Origin: an uncultured Collinsella sp.
GTDB taxonomy: Bacteria > Actinomycetota > Coriobacteriia > Coriobacteriales > Coriobacteriaceae
Direction: 5' to 3'
DNA length: 12,833 bases
Assembly (NCBI GenBank): GCA_900544995.1
Contig: UQXC01000057.1
Coordinates: forward strand, 1 to 12,833
The notes under the pieces: model-generated
Told to the model about the DNA's origin: nothing
Seen by the model: the letters and a program-made list of their open reading frames with translations, nothing else
The model's database searches: none
Made by a program: the position numbers and the translations under genes
In this document: in pieces, positions 1 through 7,356 of the stretch
Layout: each line of letters starts with the position of its first letter
Position numbering within the stretch: position 1 is the stretch's first letter

Positions 1-20
1 ATCGCGAGTTCCGCACGAGC

Positions 21-45
21 CGGAGAGCACTTAATGTGCTCTCCG
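21..45. other. Strong hairpin at the left edge
   Basis: A perfect 10-bp inverted repeat (CGGAGAGCAC / GTGCTCTCCG) encloses the loop TTAAT. No T-tract follows, so it is not a standard intrinsic terminator. One reading frame ends at TAA 32-34 inside the loop, so it could lie at the 3' end of an upstream gene cut off by the contig edge. From 46 to 130 I see no gene. Confidence 0.4.
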
Positions 46-130
46 TGCGAGTCAGTACTGTCCGAGCAGGCGACCCCATATGCCGCCGGGCGGCCGGGGC
101 GAACCCCTCCAAAGATTTTCAAAAAAGTTG

Positions 131-160
131 TTGACGCGCGCGTAACGACTCGTCTAATAT
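131..160 (+). promoter_or_regulatory. Promoter of the Ile-Ala-Ile tRNA cluster
   Basis: A -35 box TTGACG (131-136) and a -10 box TAATAT (155-160) are separated by 18 bases. The predicted transcription start lies a few bases ahead of the tRNA-Ile 5' end at 175. An A/T-rich stretch just upstream (116-130) resembles an UP element. This is a close match to a housekeeping sigma-factor promoter. Confidence 0.75.
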
Positions 161-174
161 ATCCCTTGCGCGAT

Positions 175-251
175 GGACCTGTAGCTCAGTTGGTTAGAGC
201 GTCCGGCTGATAACCGGGAGGTCACAAGTTCGAATCTTGTCAGGTCCACCA
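175..251 (+). tRNA. tRNA-Ile (anticodon GAT), copy 1
   Basis: A full cloverleaf is visible: acceptor GGACCTG pairs with CAGGTCC, the D-arm begins TAGCTCAG, the anticodon stem TCCGG/CCGGG carries loop CTGATAA with GAT at 209-211, and the T-arm contains GTTCGAATC. The CCA end is encoded. It decodes AUC and AUU. The sequence is identical to the second copy at 399-475. Confidence 0.97.
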
Positions 252-262
252 CTTTCTTTCGC

Positions 263-307
263 AATAAACACCCCAGCGAGAGCCGAGTCGCCGCTGGGGT
301 GTTTATT
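263..307 (+). terminator. Long hairpin between tRNA-Ile and tRNA-Ala
   Basis: A perfect 16-bp stem (263-278 with 292-307, sequence AATAAACACCCCAGCG and its complement) encloses a 13-base loop. The distal arm ends TGTTTATT, only a weak T-tract. tRNA-Ala starts 11 bases later with no room for its own promoter, so this may be a partial terminator or an RNA-processing hairpin inside one transcript. Confidence 0.55.
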
Positions 308-318
308 ACTGTCTCCGT

Positions 319-394
319 GGGGGTTTAGCTCAGCTGGGAGAGCGCGGGCTTTGCAAGCCTGAGGTCAGGGGTTCGATCCCCCTAACCTCCACCA
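319..394 (+). tRNA. tRNA-Ala (anticodon TGC)
   Basis: Acceptor GGGGGTT pairs with AACCTCC (one G-U), the D-arm is TAGCTCAGCTGGGAGAGC, the anticodon stem CGGGC/GCCTG carries loop TTTGCAA with TGC at 352-354, and the T-arm contains GGTTCGATCC. CCA is encoded. Ile-Ala pairs usually lie in rRNA spacers; no rRNA is seen here. Confidence 0.97.
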
Positions 395-398
395 TGAT

Positions 399-475
399 GG
401 ACCTGTAGCTCAGTTGGTTAGAGCGTCCGGCTGATAACCGGGAGGTCACAAGTTCGAATCTTGTCAGGTCCACCA
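399..475 (+). tRNA. tRNA-Ile (anticodon GAT), copy 2
   Basis: All 77 bases match copy 1, as do the three bases before it (GAT). The gene begins only four bases after tRNA-Ala, so the two must share a primary transcript. The anticodon GAT lies at 433-435 and CCA is encoded. The identity suggests a recent tandem duplication or gene conversion. Confidence 0.97.
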
Positions 476-489
476 TCAAAACTGTGAAG

Positions 490-519
490 AGCCCTGGGGC
501 ATTGCCTCGGGGCTTTTTT
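490..519 (+). terminator. Intrinsic terminator of the tRNA cluster
   Basis: An 11-bp stem (AGCCCTGGGGC with GCCTCGGGGCT, two G-U pairs) and the loop ATT are followed by TTTTTT. It lies 15 bases after the CCA of the last tRNA, which is the expected place. Confidence 0.85.
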
Positions 520-547
520 CTTGTCTGCGATAAATCTCATTTTGGTT

Positions 548-577
548 TTGTGTGCTGTGCGAAAGATTGGGTAGTAT
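548..577 (+). promoter_or_regulatory. Weak candidate promoter of the DUF151 gene
   Basis: TAGTAT (572-577) could be the -10 box, with TTGTGT (548-553) 18 bases upstream as a poor -35 box. It follows the tRNA terminator and precedes the gene at 635. The -35 match is only three of six, so this is tentative. Confidence 0.3.
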
Positions 578-634
578 AGCTATTCAATGCGGTGGAGCTG
601 CCGCGTGTTAACCGCTACGTACCGGAGGTGTTCC

Positions 635-1135
635 ATGGTTCGTGTCGACATAGAGACTATCGTCATGGCCGCCGGTCCCGTGCCATCGCTTATCGTGCTT
701 CGCGAGCGCTGCAGCAAATCGGACTCGCCCGCGCCACTGCGTTCTCTTTCCATTCAGACTGGTTCGTTTGAAGCTGCTGCCATTAGCCGTGGCATCGATA
801 GCGGCCGCGCCGAGCGCCCAATTACCCATGACCTGTTGCTCGATACTGTTGGCGCCCTGGGCGCCAAGCTCGAGCGCATCGAGATCGTTCGCGCCGAGCC
901 GCCGGTGTTCTACGCGACGATCGTCGTACTGGCCGATGGTGACGAGCGCAAGATCGACGCCCGCCCCAGTGATGCCATTGCCCTTGCCGTGCGCAGCAAT
1001 GCCCCCATGTTTGTGGAGGACGACATCATGAATCGCCTGGGCACTGTTTCTACCCACGCCGAGGAAGTCGACGACGAGCAGGAGTTCGAGAAGTTCGACG
1101 AGTTCGTCCATACGCTCTCCCCCGATGACTTCTAA
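635..1135 (+). CDS. Bifunctional nuclease (BFN/DUF151) family protein
   Basis: This 166-residue cytoplasmic protein has the DUF151 signature. RPITHDLL lies near residues 61-68, a VFYATIVV strand at 91-98, and the most conserved block DARPSDAIALA at 108-118, followed by APMFVEDDI. The family is named after a plant protein reported to have RNase and DNase activity. Bacterial members are widespread in Actinobacteria and their physiological role is poorly defined, so a substrate should not be assumed. An acidic tail (residues 143-166) follows the domain. An in-frame ATG lies further upstream at 587, but the ATG at 635 has a perfect GGAGGTG (624-630) four bases before it and begins MVRVDIETIV, as relatives do. 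The next gene starts immediately after its stop codon, so the two are probably co-transcribed. The family assignment is secure and the activity is inferred. Confidence 0.9.
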   Translation: MVRVDIETIVMAAGPVPSLIVLRERCSKSDSPAPLRSLSIQTGSFEAAAISRGIDSGRAERPITHDLLLDTVGALGAKLERIEIVRAEPPVFYATIVVLADGDERKIDARPSDAIALAVRSNAPMFVEDDIMNRLGTVSTHAEEVDDEQEFEKFDEFVHTLSPDDF

Positions 1136-1525
1136 ATGCGGGGCGTCCAGGTTGCGGAGCGTTCGCTGATGGCCGGCGGGATGTCGGCTGAGGCGGCTGC
1201 AATCGCCCGCGAGGCCCAGATGCGCTCGGAGGCTTCTGAGGCGGCTCGCATTGCCTATGTGACGCAGGCCCGCACGCTTCGCGAACGCCGCGGCTCGTTT
1301 ATCAAGATGGTTGTCATCTCCGCCCTTGTTGCGGCAATCTGCTCGCGCCTTCGTGGTACAGTTGGTGCGCTTGGGTTTTCGATCTCTACGGGCCTGGTGA
1401 TCTGGGGCGTGGTCGATGCGGTAATGCTGACCAGTCAGATCAAGGTACTCGACAAGCGCGCGATGGATATGATGCGCGCCCGCGACGCTGCCGCTAAGAT
1501 CGCTGCTGAGGCACAAGAACTGTAA
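1136..1525 (+). CDS. Small membrane protein of unknown function
   Basis: I do not recognise this 129-residue protein. An alanine- and charge-rich N-terminal helix (about residues 14-52, many E, R and A) could form a coiled coil. It is followed by two hydrophobic segments at about 55-71 and 76-99, then a second charged helix rich in K, R, D and A (about 103-127). The predicted form is a two-pass membrane hairpin with both ends on the same side. The ATG abuts the stop codon of the DUF151 gene but has no ribosome binding site. A second in-frame ATG at 1169 is preceded by CGGAG nine bases away and would give 118 residues, so the true start may be 1169. Tight packing implies translational coupling with the gene upstream. 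No catalytic motif is visible. Reading frame and codon use support a real gene. Confidence 0.75.
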   Translation: MRGVQVAERSLMAGGMSAEAAAIAREAQMRSEASEAARIAYVTQARTLRERRGSFIKMVVISALVAAICSRLRGTVGALGFSISTGLVIWGVVDAVMLTSQIKVLDKRAMDMMRARDAAAKIAAEAQEL

Positions 1526-1555
1526 CGACGCCAGACTCGATGGGAAGGTCTAAAG

Positions 1556-2005
1556 ATGGCACAGGATATGCAGGACGCCGGTAACGTCTCCGCCGAGCTC
1601 GACGCCATGGTGTGCGATCTGATCGGCGCGTTCTTGGACGACCTTGCCGCCGGTGAAAACCCTGGCGTGGTCGTGGCAATTGAGGACGCCGCTTCCAACC
1701 GTTATCTGGCGGCGCTCGATGAGGATGGCGAAGAGGCGTGCCTCGAGGCGGCCACCAACTTTATCTCCGAGCACAAGATGGGTCTTAAGGACGAGGGCCT
1801 GGGCCGTATCGCTCGCTATGCCATCGGCTACACCGGCTGCGTCGAGATTGACGGCGGCTATCACGATGCTCTGCTCGTGAGCTTCTTTGAGACTACGCTC
1901 GAGAGCGGTTTTTCGGCATATGTGCTGTATGAGGGCATGGGCGCCGGCGATGGTTTTATGTGGAGCGACCCTGAACCTGCAGGTGAGGAAACCCCTCTCA
2001 TCTAA
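1556..2005 (+). CDS. Acidic conserved hypothetical protein
   Basis: This 149-residue protein is soluble, strongly acidic and without signal peptide or membrane segment. I do not recognise its family. Visible features are a helical N-terminus (about 11-33), a VVVAIED strand (38-44) followed by a Glu/Asp-rich loop, a middle region with GLGRIARYAIGYTG (81-94), and alternating hydrophobic stretches near 104-112 and 119-126 that suggest an alpha/beta fold. The tail is PxxGEETPLI-like and probably disordered. The start is supported by GGGAAGG (1542-1548) seven bases before ATG. It lies 30 bases after the small membrane protein and in the same direction, so all three genes from 635 may form one unit that ends before typA. 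No terminator is visible between it and typA. The tyrosine- and glycine-rich centre shows no known catalytic triad or metal motif. Confidence 0.75.
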   Translation: MAQDMQDAGNVSAELDAMVCDLIGAFLDDLAAGENPGVVVAIEDAASNRYLAALDEDGEEACLEAATNFISEHKMGLKDEGLGRIARYAIGYTGCVEIDGGYHDALLVSFFETTLESGFSAYVLYEGMGAGDGFMWSDPEPAGEETPLI

Positions 2006-2122
2006 AATCGCTAAAATAAACGAGTTTTCGGTAAAAGGCTCAATATTCCCGCTGAGCGTTGTATCGCTGGGCGGGCCGCATACGCGTGCCGGTTGTATAT
2101 AGATAGAAGATAGGGGAACTAC

Positions 2123-3961
<1,839 letters not shown>

Positions 3962-3989
3962 GCGCTGGGGCTTATAACCGCCAATAAGA

Positions 3990-4025
3990 AAGGGCGTCGA
4001 CCGCAATGGTCGGCGCCTTTTTTTT
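3990..4025. terminator. Terminator between convergent typA and bactofilin-like gene
   Basis: A 13-bp stem (from AAGGGCGTCGACC, with two G-U pairs) and the loop GCAAT are followed by eight T residues (4018-4025). On the - strand the same hairpin is followed by TTTCTTATT, so it could also stop transcripts of the gene at 4093-5238. It lies 28 bases after the typA stop codon. Confidence 0.85.
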
Positions 4026-4051
4026 GGTGCAAGGGGATTGAGCTGGTCTGC

Positions 4052-4086
4052 ACCACCACAAAGGTGCCTGTCCCCTTTGTGGTGGT
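4052..4086. repeat. REP-like palindrome
   Basis: A perfect 13-bp inverted repeat (ACCACCACAAAGG at 4052-4064, complement at 4074-4086) encloses TGCCTGTCC. The core reads AAAGGTGCCTGTCCCCTTT. I recognise a GGGGACAGGCACC-type core from dispersed extragenic palindromes in several bacterial genomes, some near Y1 (RAYT) transposases. That link comes from memory. Only one copy is present here, seven bases from the end of the bactofilin-like gene, where it would form a 3'-UTR hairpin. Confidence 0.5.
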
Positions 4087-4092
4087 TGGCGG

Positions 4093-5238
4093 CTAAGCGG
4101 TGGGGAGTTCTGGCGCGTTAGCCGGCTGCTGCGGCTTGAGGTGGGCGTTGCGCCAGATGATCTGGATAACGTAGCCGAGCATAAAGACAAAGGCTACGCC
4201 GCTGATGAAGTCACCTACGAGGGGAAGCCCCGTGAGGGCGCCTGCGATTACGCCACCAACGGCTGCCATGGCGTAGCGGTTCTGGCTGTGTCCGACCATG
4301 CGTGCAATCGCGCACCCTGCAAAGGCATTCGACACCAGCGCGATGCCAATGACACCGCACATGAGGGCTCCGGCAAGCGACAGACCGGCGATAGAGATAA
4401 TCAGCAGTAGGACGGCGGGGACGATAGCAATCGTGCTCAGAAGACCGCTCACCCACAGGGGCATGGGGCGCTGGTGGAGCATGCCGGCGGCGCTGGCGGT
4501 CGCGCGCGGAAAGACGAGCTCGAGCAGCAGAGCGACAAAGCAGGTCGAGAGTGCCGCGGCGACGATACCGCCGATGACATCGTTAACGGTGGAAGTATCC
4601 TCGTTCTCGGTGCGGTCGATCTTGAGCGCGCCTACCTCGGCTCCTGCGGCACGCTCGGGGTCCTCGGAGACGTGCGCGTTCACGGTGCCGGTGATGTGGG
4701 CGTCCTTGCCCAGGATGAGCTTGTCGGCCCAAACCTCGACATCGCCCTCGACGGTGCCATCGATGGTCACCGTATCGCCTGCAAGCGCTGCCGACTTGGT
4801 AGAGCCGCGCAGGGCAACCGTCTCGCCTATCGCGTAAAAACAGTTGGCGGTGCTGTCGGAATTGAGCACAACGTGCTGACCGACGACCGTGACGCTGCCA
4901 TCAACCGTGGTCTTGGCGATATCGATAGTGCGTGCCGCCAAGCGGACGGCGCCGCCCACCGTGCAGTCGCGGATAGAGAGGGTATCGCCCGCGGCGATGA
5001 TATCGCGGTCAATGGACGCATCGTTCAAGTTGAGGGCCTGGCCGGCCCAGTACAGGTCACCTTCGACGCCGGACGAATTGGCGTCATTGTCGGTCGCAAG
5101 TACGTTGCCTGCGGTGTCCGTGCCGGCGAACGACGCCGTGGGAAGTGCGGTGAGCGCGAGCGCGATGAGCGCGAATAAGATCGTGATGCGGCCCCACGCT
5201 TTACGGCGTTGGGTCGACGGGAATTGATTACAGGGCAT
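4093..5238 (-). CDS. Secreted, membrane-anchored bactofilin-like protein
   Basis: The 381-residue product begins with a signal sequence: RRK near 11-13, hydrophobic core 17-36 and a likely cleavage after ASFA at 38. Residues about 55-190 are short repeating strands with the spacing of a bactofilin (polymer-forming, DUF583) beta-helix, for example DRDIIAAGDTLSI, DGSVTVVGQHVVL and EGDVEVWADKLIL. An acidic linker (191-219) leads to four or five hydrophobic helices (about 221-243, 264-285, 287-312, 323-345 and 342-364). Bactofilins are normally cytoplasmic scaffold proteins, whereas this layout puts the beta-helix outside the membrane. Homologues are usually named 'polymer-forming cytoskeletal protein'; a scaffold role in the envelope is inferred. 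An in-frame ATG further upstream at 5286 is less likely. The ATG at 5238 has AAGGA (5245-5249) six bases before it and starts just ahead of the signal peptide. The gene follows the TRIC gene by 106 bases on the same strand and is convergent with typA. Confidence 0.85.
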   Translation of the reverse strand: MPCNQFPSTQRRKAWGRITILFALIALALTALPTASFAGTDTAGNVLATDNDANSSGVEGDLYWAGQALNLNDASIDRDIIAAGDTLSIRDCTVGGAVRLAARTIDIAKTTVDGSVTVVGQHVVLNSDSTANCFYAIGETVALRGSTKSAALAGDTVTIDGTVEGDVEVWADKLILGKDAHITGTVNAHVSEDPERAAGAEVGALKIDRTENEDTSTVNDVIGGIVAAALSTCFVALLLELVFPRATASAAGMLHQRPMPLWVSGLLSTIAIVPAVLLLIISIAGLSLAGALMCGVIGIALVSNAFAGCAIARMVGHSQNRYAMAAVGGVIAGALTGLPLVGDFISGVAFVFMLGYVIQIIWRNAHLKPQQPANAPELPTA

Positions 5239-5344
5239 AGTGAATCCTTCGTCAGATGCTCGACATGCACCTAACAGGGTACCCAACGCGTGGGCGCTCT
5301 AAAAGAACCTCTCGGTTGCATTTCGAAGGATGAGCCCGCGCCAC

Positions 5345-6034
5345 CTACTTTTTGCGGTGCAAAAAGCGTGCGATGTCATCCTCGGTGGGGCTTTTGATAT
5401 CAAAGCGCAGCGACAGCCAGCGTAGTCCCATGGTCACCACGACGCAAACGACCAGTGCGACGACATTGCTGACCAAGCCGCTCATGACAAGGCAAACATA
5501 GCTTGCCGATCCGGCGATGGCCGCGATGGCATAGAAGTTGGTGCGCTGGAAGATACCCGGCACCACACCCATAAAACCATCTCGCAGCATGCCGCCGCCC
5601 ACCGCGGTAAAAAAGCCCATCATGATGCACACCGCCGGCGCAAAGCCGTAGACCAGCGCCTTGTCTGCGCCGGTTGCCGCATAAATACCCACCGAGATGA
5701 TATCGAGCAGGGGAATGAGCTTTTCGGGCTTGTCGACGATTGCCGGGAAGATGTAGATGATGGCCGCGGTGGCGATGGAGAGCGGGAGCGCCATCGGTTG
5801 GTTGAGGATGTAGACGTTGCCCACCTGCAGCGTCATATCGCGCAAAAGACCGCCGCCCAGTCCACAGACCACGGCGAGCGCGACGGCGCCCACCAGGTCG
5901 AGTTTGTGCTCGCGTGCGACCAACACGCCCGAGATCGATGCCGCGACGACGGCGAACATCTCGAGCCAAAACGGGATGGCAACCATGGCATCCGAGGCGT
6001 GTGCGGTAACGATCATAGCGGCGGCAACGGGCAA
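5345..6034 (-). CDS. TRIC / UPF0126 family membrane channel
   Basis: This 229-residue protein is almost entirely hydrophobic, with about seven helices. It carries the family's internal repeat: each half has a glycine-rich break followed by Arg-Asp, GLGGGLLRD at 58-66 and AVGGGMLRD at 144-152. Bacterial members of this family (YadS/YicG-type, UPF0126) are related to trimeric intracellular cation channels. Some are described as glycine transporters, so the solute cannot be fixed from sequence. The start codon is TTG at 6034, preceded by AAAGGA (6043-6048) with a seven-base gap. The first in-frame ATG (6016) lacks any ribosome binding site. The short tail is basic (HRKK). It lies upstream of the bactofilin-like gene on the same strand, and its 5' side faces the nuclease cassette. 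A full promoter is not obvious. The family call is firm. Confidence 0.92.
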   Translation of the reverse strand: MPVAAAMIVTAHASDAMVAIPFWLEMFAVVAASISGVLVAREHKLDLVGAVALAVVCGLGGGLLRDMTLQVGNVYILNQPMALPLSIATAAIIYIFPAIVDKPEKLIPLLDIISVGIYAATGADKALVYGFAPAVCIMMGFFTAVGGGMLRDGFMGVVPGIFQRTNFYAIAAIAGSASYVCLVMSGLVSNVVALVVCVVVTMGLRWLSLRFDIKSPTEDDIARFLHRKK

Positions 6035-6165
6035 GATGGGGTCCTTTGAGTAACGGGTTTAGACAATGCCCGTACATAGTACATGTTCGGCGCCGATTGC
6101 GACCCTATTGCTCGGCAAACGGTCGGGACTGGATGCGGACGTGGCGTTGCTGGAATGTCGGGGGT

Positions 6166-6246
6166 CCAAAACATGTACGTCGCCCTCCAAAAACGACATT
6201 TTTCGACATCTTTGGAGGCTGACGTACATGTTTGGATTGAACTCAC
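6166..6246. repeat. Left copy of a palindromic inverted repeat
   Basis: The element is itself palindromic: AAACATGTACGTC (6169-6181) pairs perfectly with GACGTACATGTTT (6221-6233), and CCTCCAAA (6184-6191) pairs with TTTGGAGG (6211-6218). Between the arms is a core containing CGACATTTTTCGACAT, which does not complete the palindrome. The inner flank GGATTGAACTCAC (6234-6246) is also shared with the right copy, in inverted orientation. Confidence 0.9.
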
Positions 6247-6271
6247 AGCATGAGTGAGTTGATTTACTCAC
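6240..6271. promoter_or_regulatory. Three-part ACTCAC/GTGAGT motif (possible operator)
   Basis: AACTCAC (6240-6246), GTGAGTT (6254-6260) and ACTCAC (6266-6271) let the middle copy pair with either neighbour, as two exclusive small hairpins in RNA or two overlapping dyads in DNA. It lies about 70 bases before the nuclease start codon, where an autoregulator might bind. Confidence 0.35.
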
Positions 6272-6338
6272 ATCCGGTATATTTCCCCACTTCAACGGAC
6301 ATAAGAGTTGGATACTGGCTCAGAGCGAGAGGCCCTCA

Positions 6339-7346
6339 ATGGATACCCCTGTTCTCATTTCGCATAAAACCGCATGGCTTGTCCATCATGCACCCCAGAA
6401 TTTGGTGCAGTCTCTTGCGCAACGCGATTACAAGATAGGTGCGCAGGGCCTCTCTACCCAGCAACGCGTTGCGCGCATACGGCAGGCCCTAGTCGACTGC
6501 GGCATTCCACCCGATATGCTCAAGGCTATCGACATCTCGGTTGTATTCGAATTCGAGCGAATTCGCACCAAGGGCGTCAATTGCCACATTCTTGGACAAA
6601 ATCTTCCCTACGAGCATATTAACGAGTTGACGCCCGGAATCTTCATCACCGACGAAGCCTTCACCTTTGTGCTCGCTGCCGAGTGGATGGATAGGATCGA
6701 ATATCTCGAATATGGCTATGAAGTTTGCGGCGATTATCGCATGAGGCTCAATCCCGCCGACCCTTATACCGGGCAACCAGCCACTACCTCCAAGGATGAA
6801 ATAACCAAACTGCTCGATCGGCGCCCCGGCAAACCCGGTGCCACACGTGCACGGCTCGCGCTCAGGCACATCTACGATCACTCGGCCTCGCCTATGGAGA
6901 CCGCTTCGGCAATCGCCCTCTCGCTCCCAACAAGCGAAGGCGGCGTTGGTATCCGAGGTATCGAACTCAACAAACCGCTCGAGATCCCTCAACGTCTCTG
7001 GCATTGCACAAAAGCCCGAACACTCAAAATCGATGCCCTCATTACCTATAAGCGCAGGGAGCTCGGTATCGAATATAAGGGCGGTTTTCACGATGAGCTC
7101 GAGCGCAAGGGAGCAGATGCGGAGCGAGAAGCCGTTCTCTCCCAAATGGGATATCGAATCGTTACGCTCACTTCGGCTCAGTTCGGCAGCCAGCTCGCCT
7201 TTCACCGCGCCATGAACAACATTCGCGAAGCACTCGGCATGCCTCGCTGTACCGACACCGGGTACCAGCGAGAGCAAAACGAACTACGCAAGGCGCTTAT
7301 CCGCAACTGGAAGGGCATGCGAGACGAAGAGGCGCCTTCCGAATAG
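6339..7346 (+). CDS. AbiEi-like / DUF559 (PD-(D/E)xK nuclease-like) protein
   Basis: This 335-residue protein matches a family I recall as common in Coriobacteriia. The N-terminal half (about 1-180) has SHKTAWLVHHA near the start and helix-rich segments, reminiscent of AbiEi-type regulators in type IV toxin-antitoxin systems. A linker, HSASPMETASAIALSLPTSE (181-200), precedes a Vsr/DUF559-like C-terminal domain. There KIDALIT gives Asp232, and GIEYKGGFHDE gives Glu245, Lys247 and His251. Asp260/Glu262 and YRIVTLT follow, consistent with a PD-(D/E)xK active site D-(12)-ExK. The start is supported by GAGAGG (6327-6332) six bases before ATG. No toxin gene is adjacent, so an antitoxin role is doubtful; a DNA-cleaving or DNA-binding role is inferred. 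Codon use is less G+C-biased than in the surrounding genes, and the gene is bracketed by inverted palindromes, both signs of acquisition. The nuclease fold is fairly likely and the N-terminal assignment is tentative. Confidence 0.72.
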   Translation: MDTPVLISHKTAWLVHHAPQNLVQSLAQRDYKIGAQGLSTQQRVARIRQALVDCGIPPDMLKAIDISVVFEFERIRTKGVNCHILGQNLPYEHINELTPGIFITDEAFTFVLAAEWMDRIEYLEYGYEVCGDYRMRLNPADPYTGQPATTSKDEITKLLDRRPGKPGATRARLALRHIYDHSASPMETASAIALSLPTSEGGVGIRGIELNKPLEIPQRLWHCTKARTLKIDALITYKRRELGIEYKGGFHDELERKGADAEREAVLSQMGYRIVTLTSAQFGSQLAFHRAMNNIREALGMPRCTDTGYQREQNELRKALIRNWKGMRDEEAPSE

Positions 7347-7356
7347 TGCCACTCCC

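Larger units (their letters stand above)
6035..6338. other. 304-base intergenic region upstream of the nuclease gene
   Basis: I see no gene here. It holds the 5' side of the TRIC gene, a short motif at 6071-6090 resembling half of the palindromic repeat, the left palindromic repeat (6166-6246), three copies of an ACTCAC/GTGAGT motif (6240-6271), an A/T-rich TATATT at 6278-6283 that could be a -10 box, and the ribosome binding site of the nuclease gene. No good -35 box stands 16-18 bases before TATATT. Confidence 0.6.

Noticed and set aside
21..45. Intrinsic terminator at the left edge
   Set aside because: The hairpin is strong but no T-tract follows it, so I list it only as a hairpin.
608..1516. 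302-codon open frame on the - strand
   Set aside because: It is antisense to the DUF151 and membrane protein genes, which have ribosome binding sites or recognisable domains. Its own sequence shows no family.
4474..5178. 234-codon open frame on the + strand
   Set aside because: It mirrors the bactofilin-like gene on the - strand, which has a signal peptide, domain and ribosome binding site.
6013..6295. Short - strand open frames reading through the left palindrome
   Set aside because: They are made of the palindrome and intergenic DNA. Although a GGAGG-N9-ATG is present, the translation has no protein-like character.
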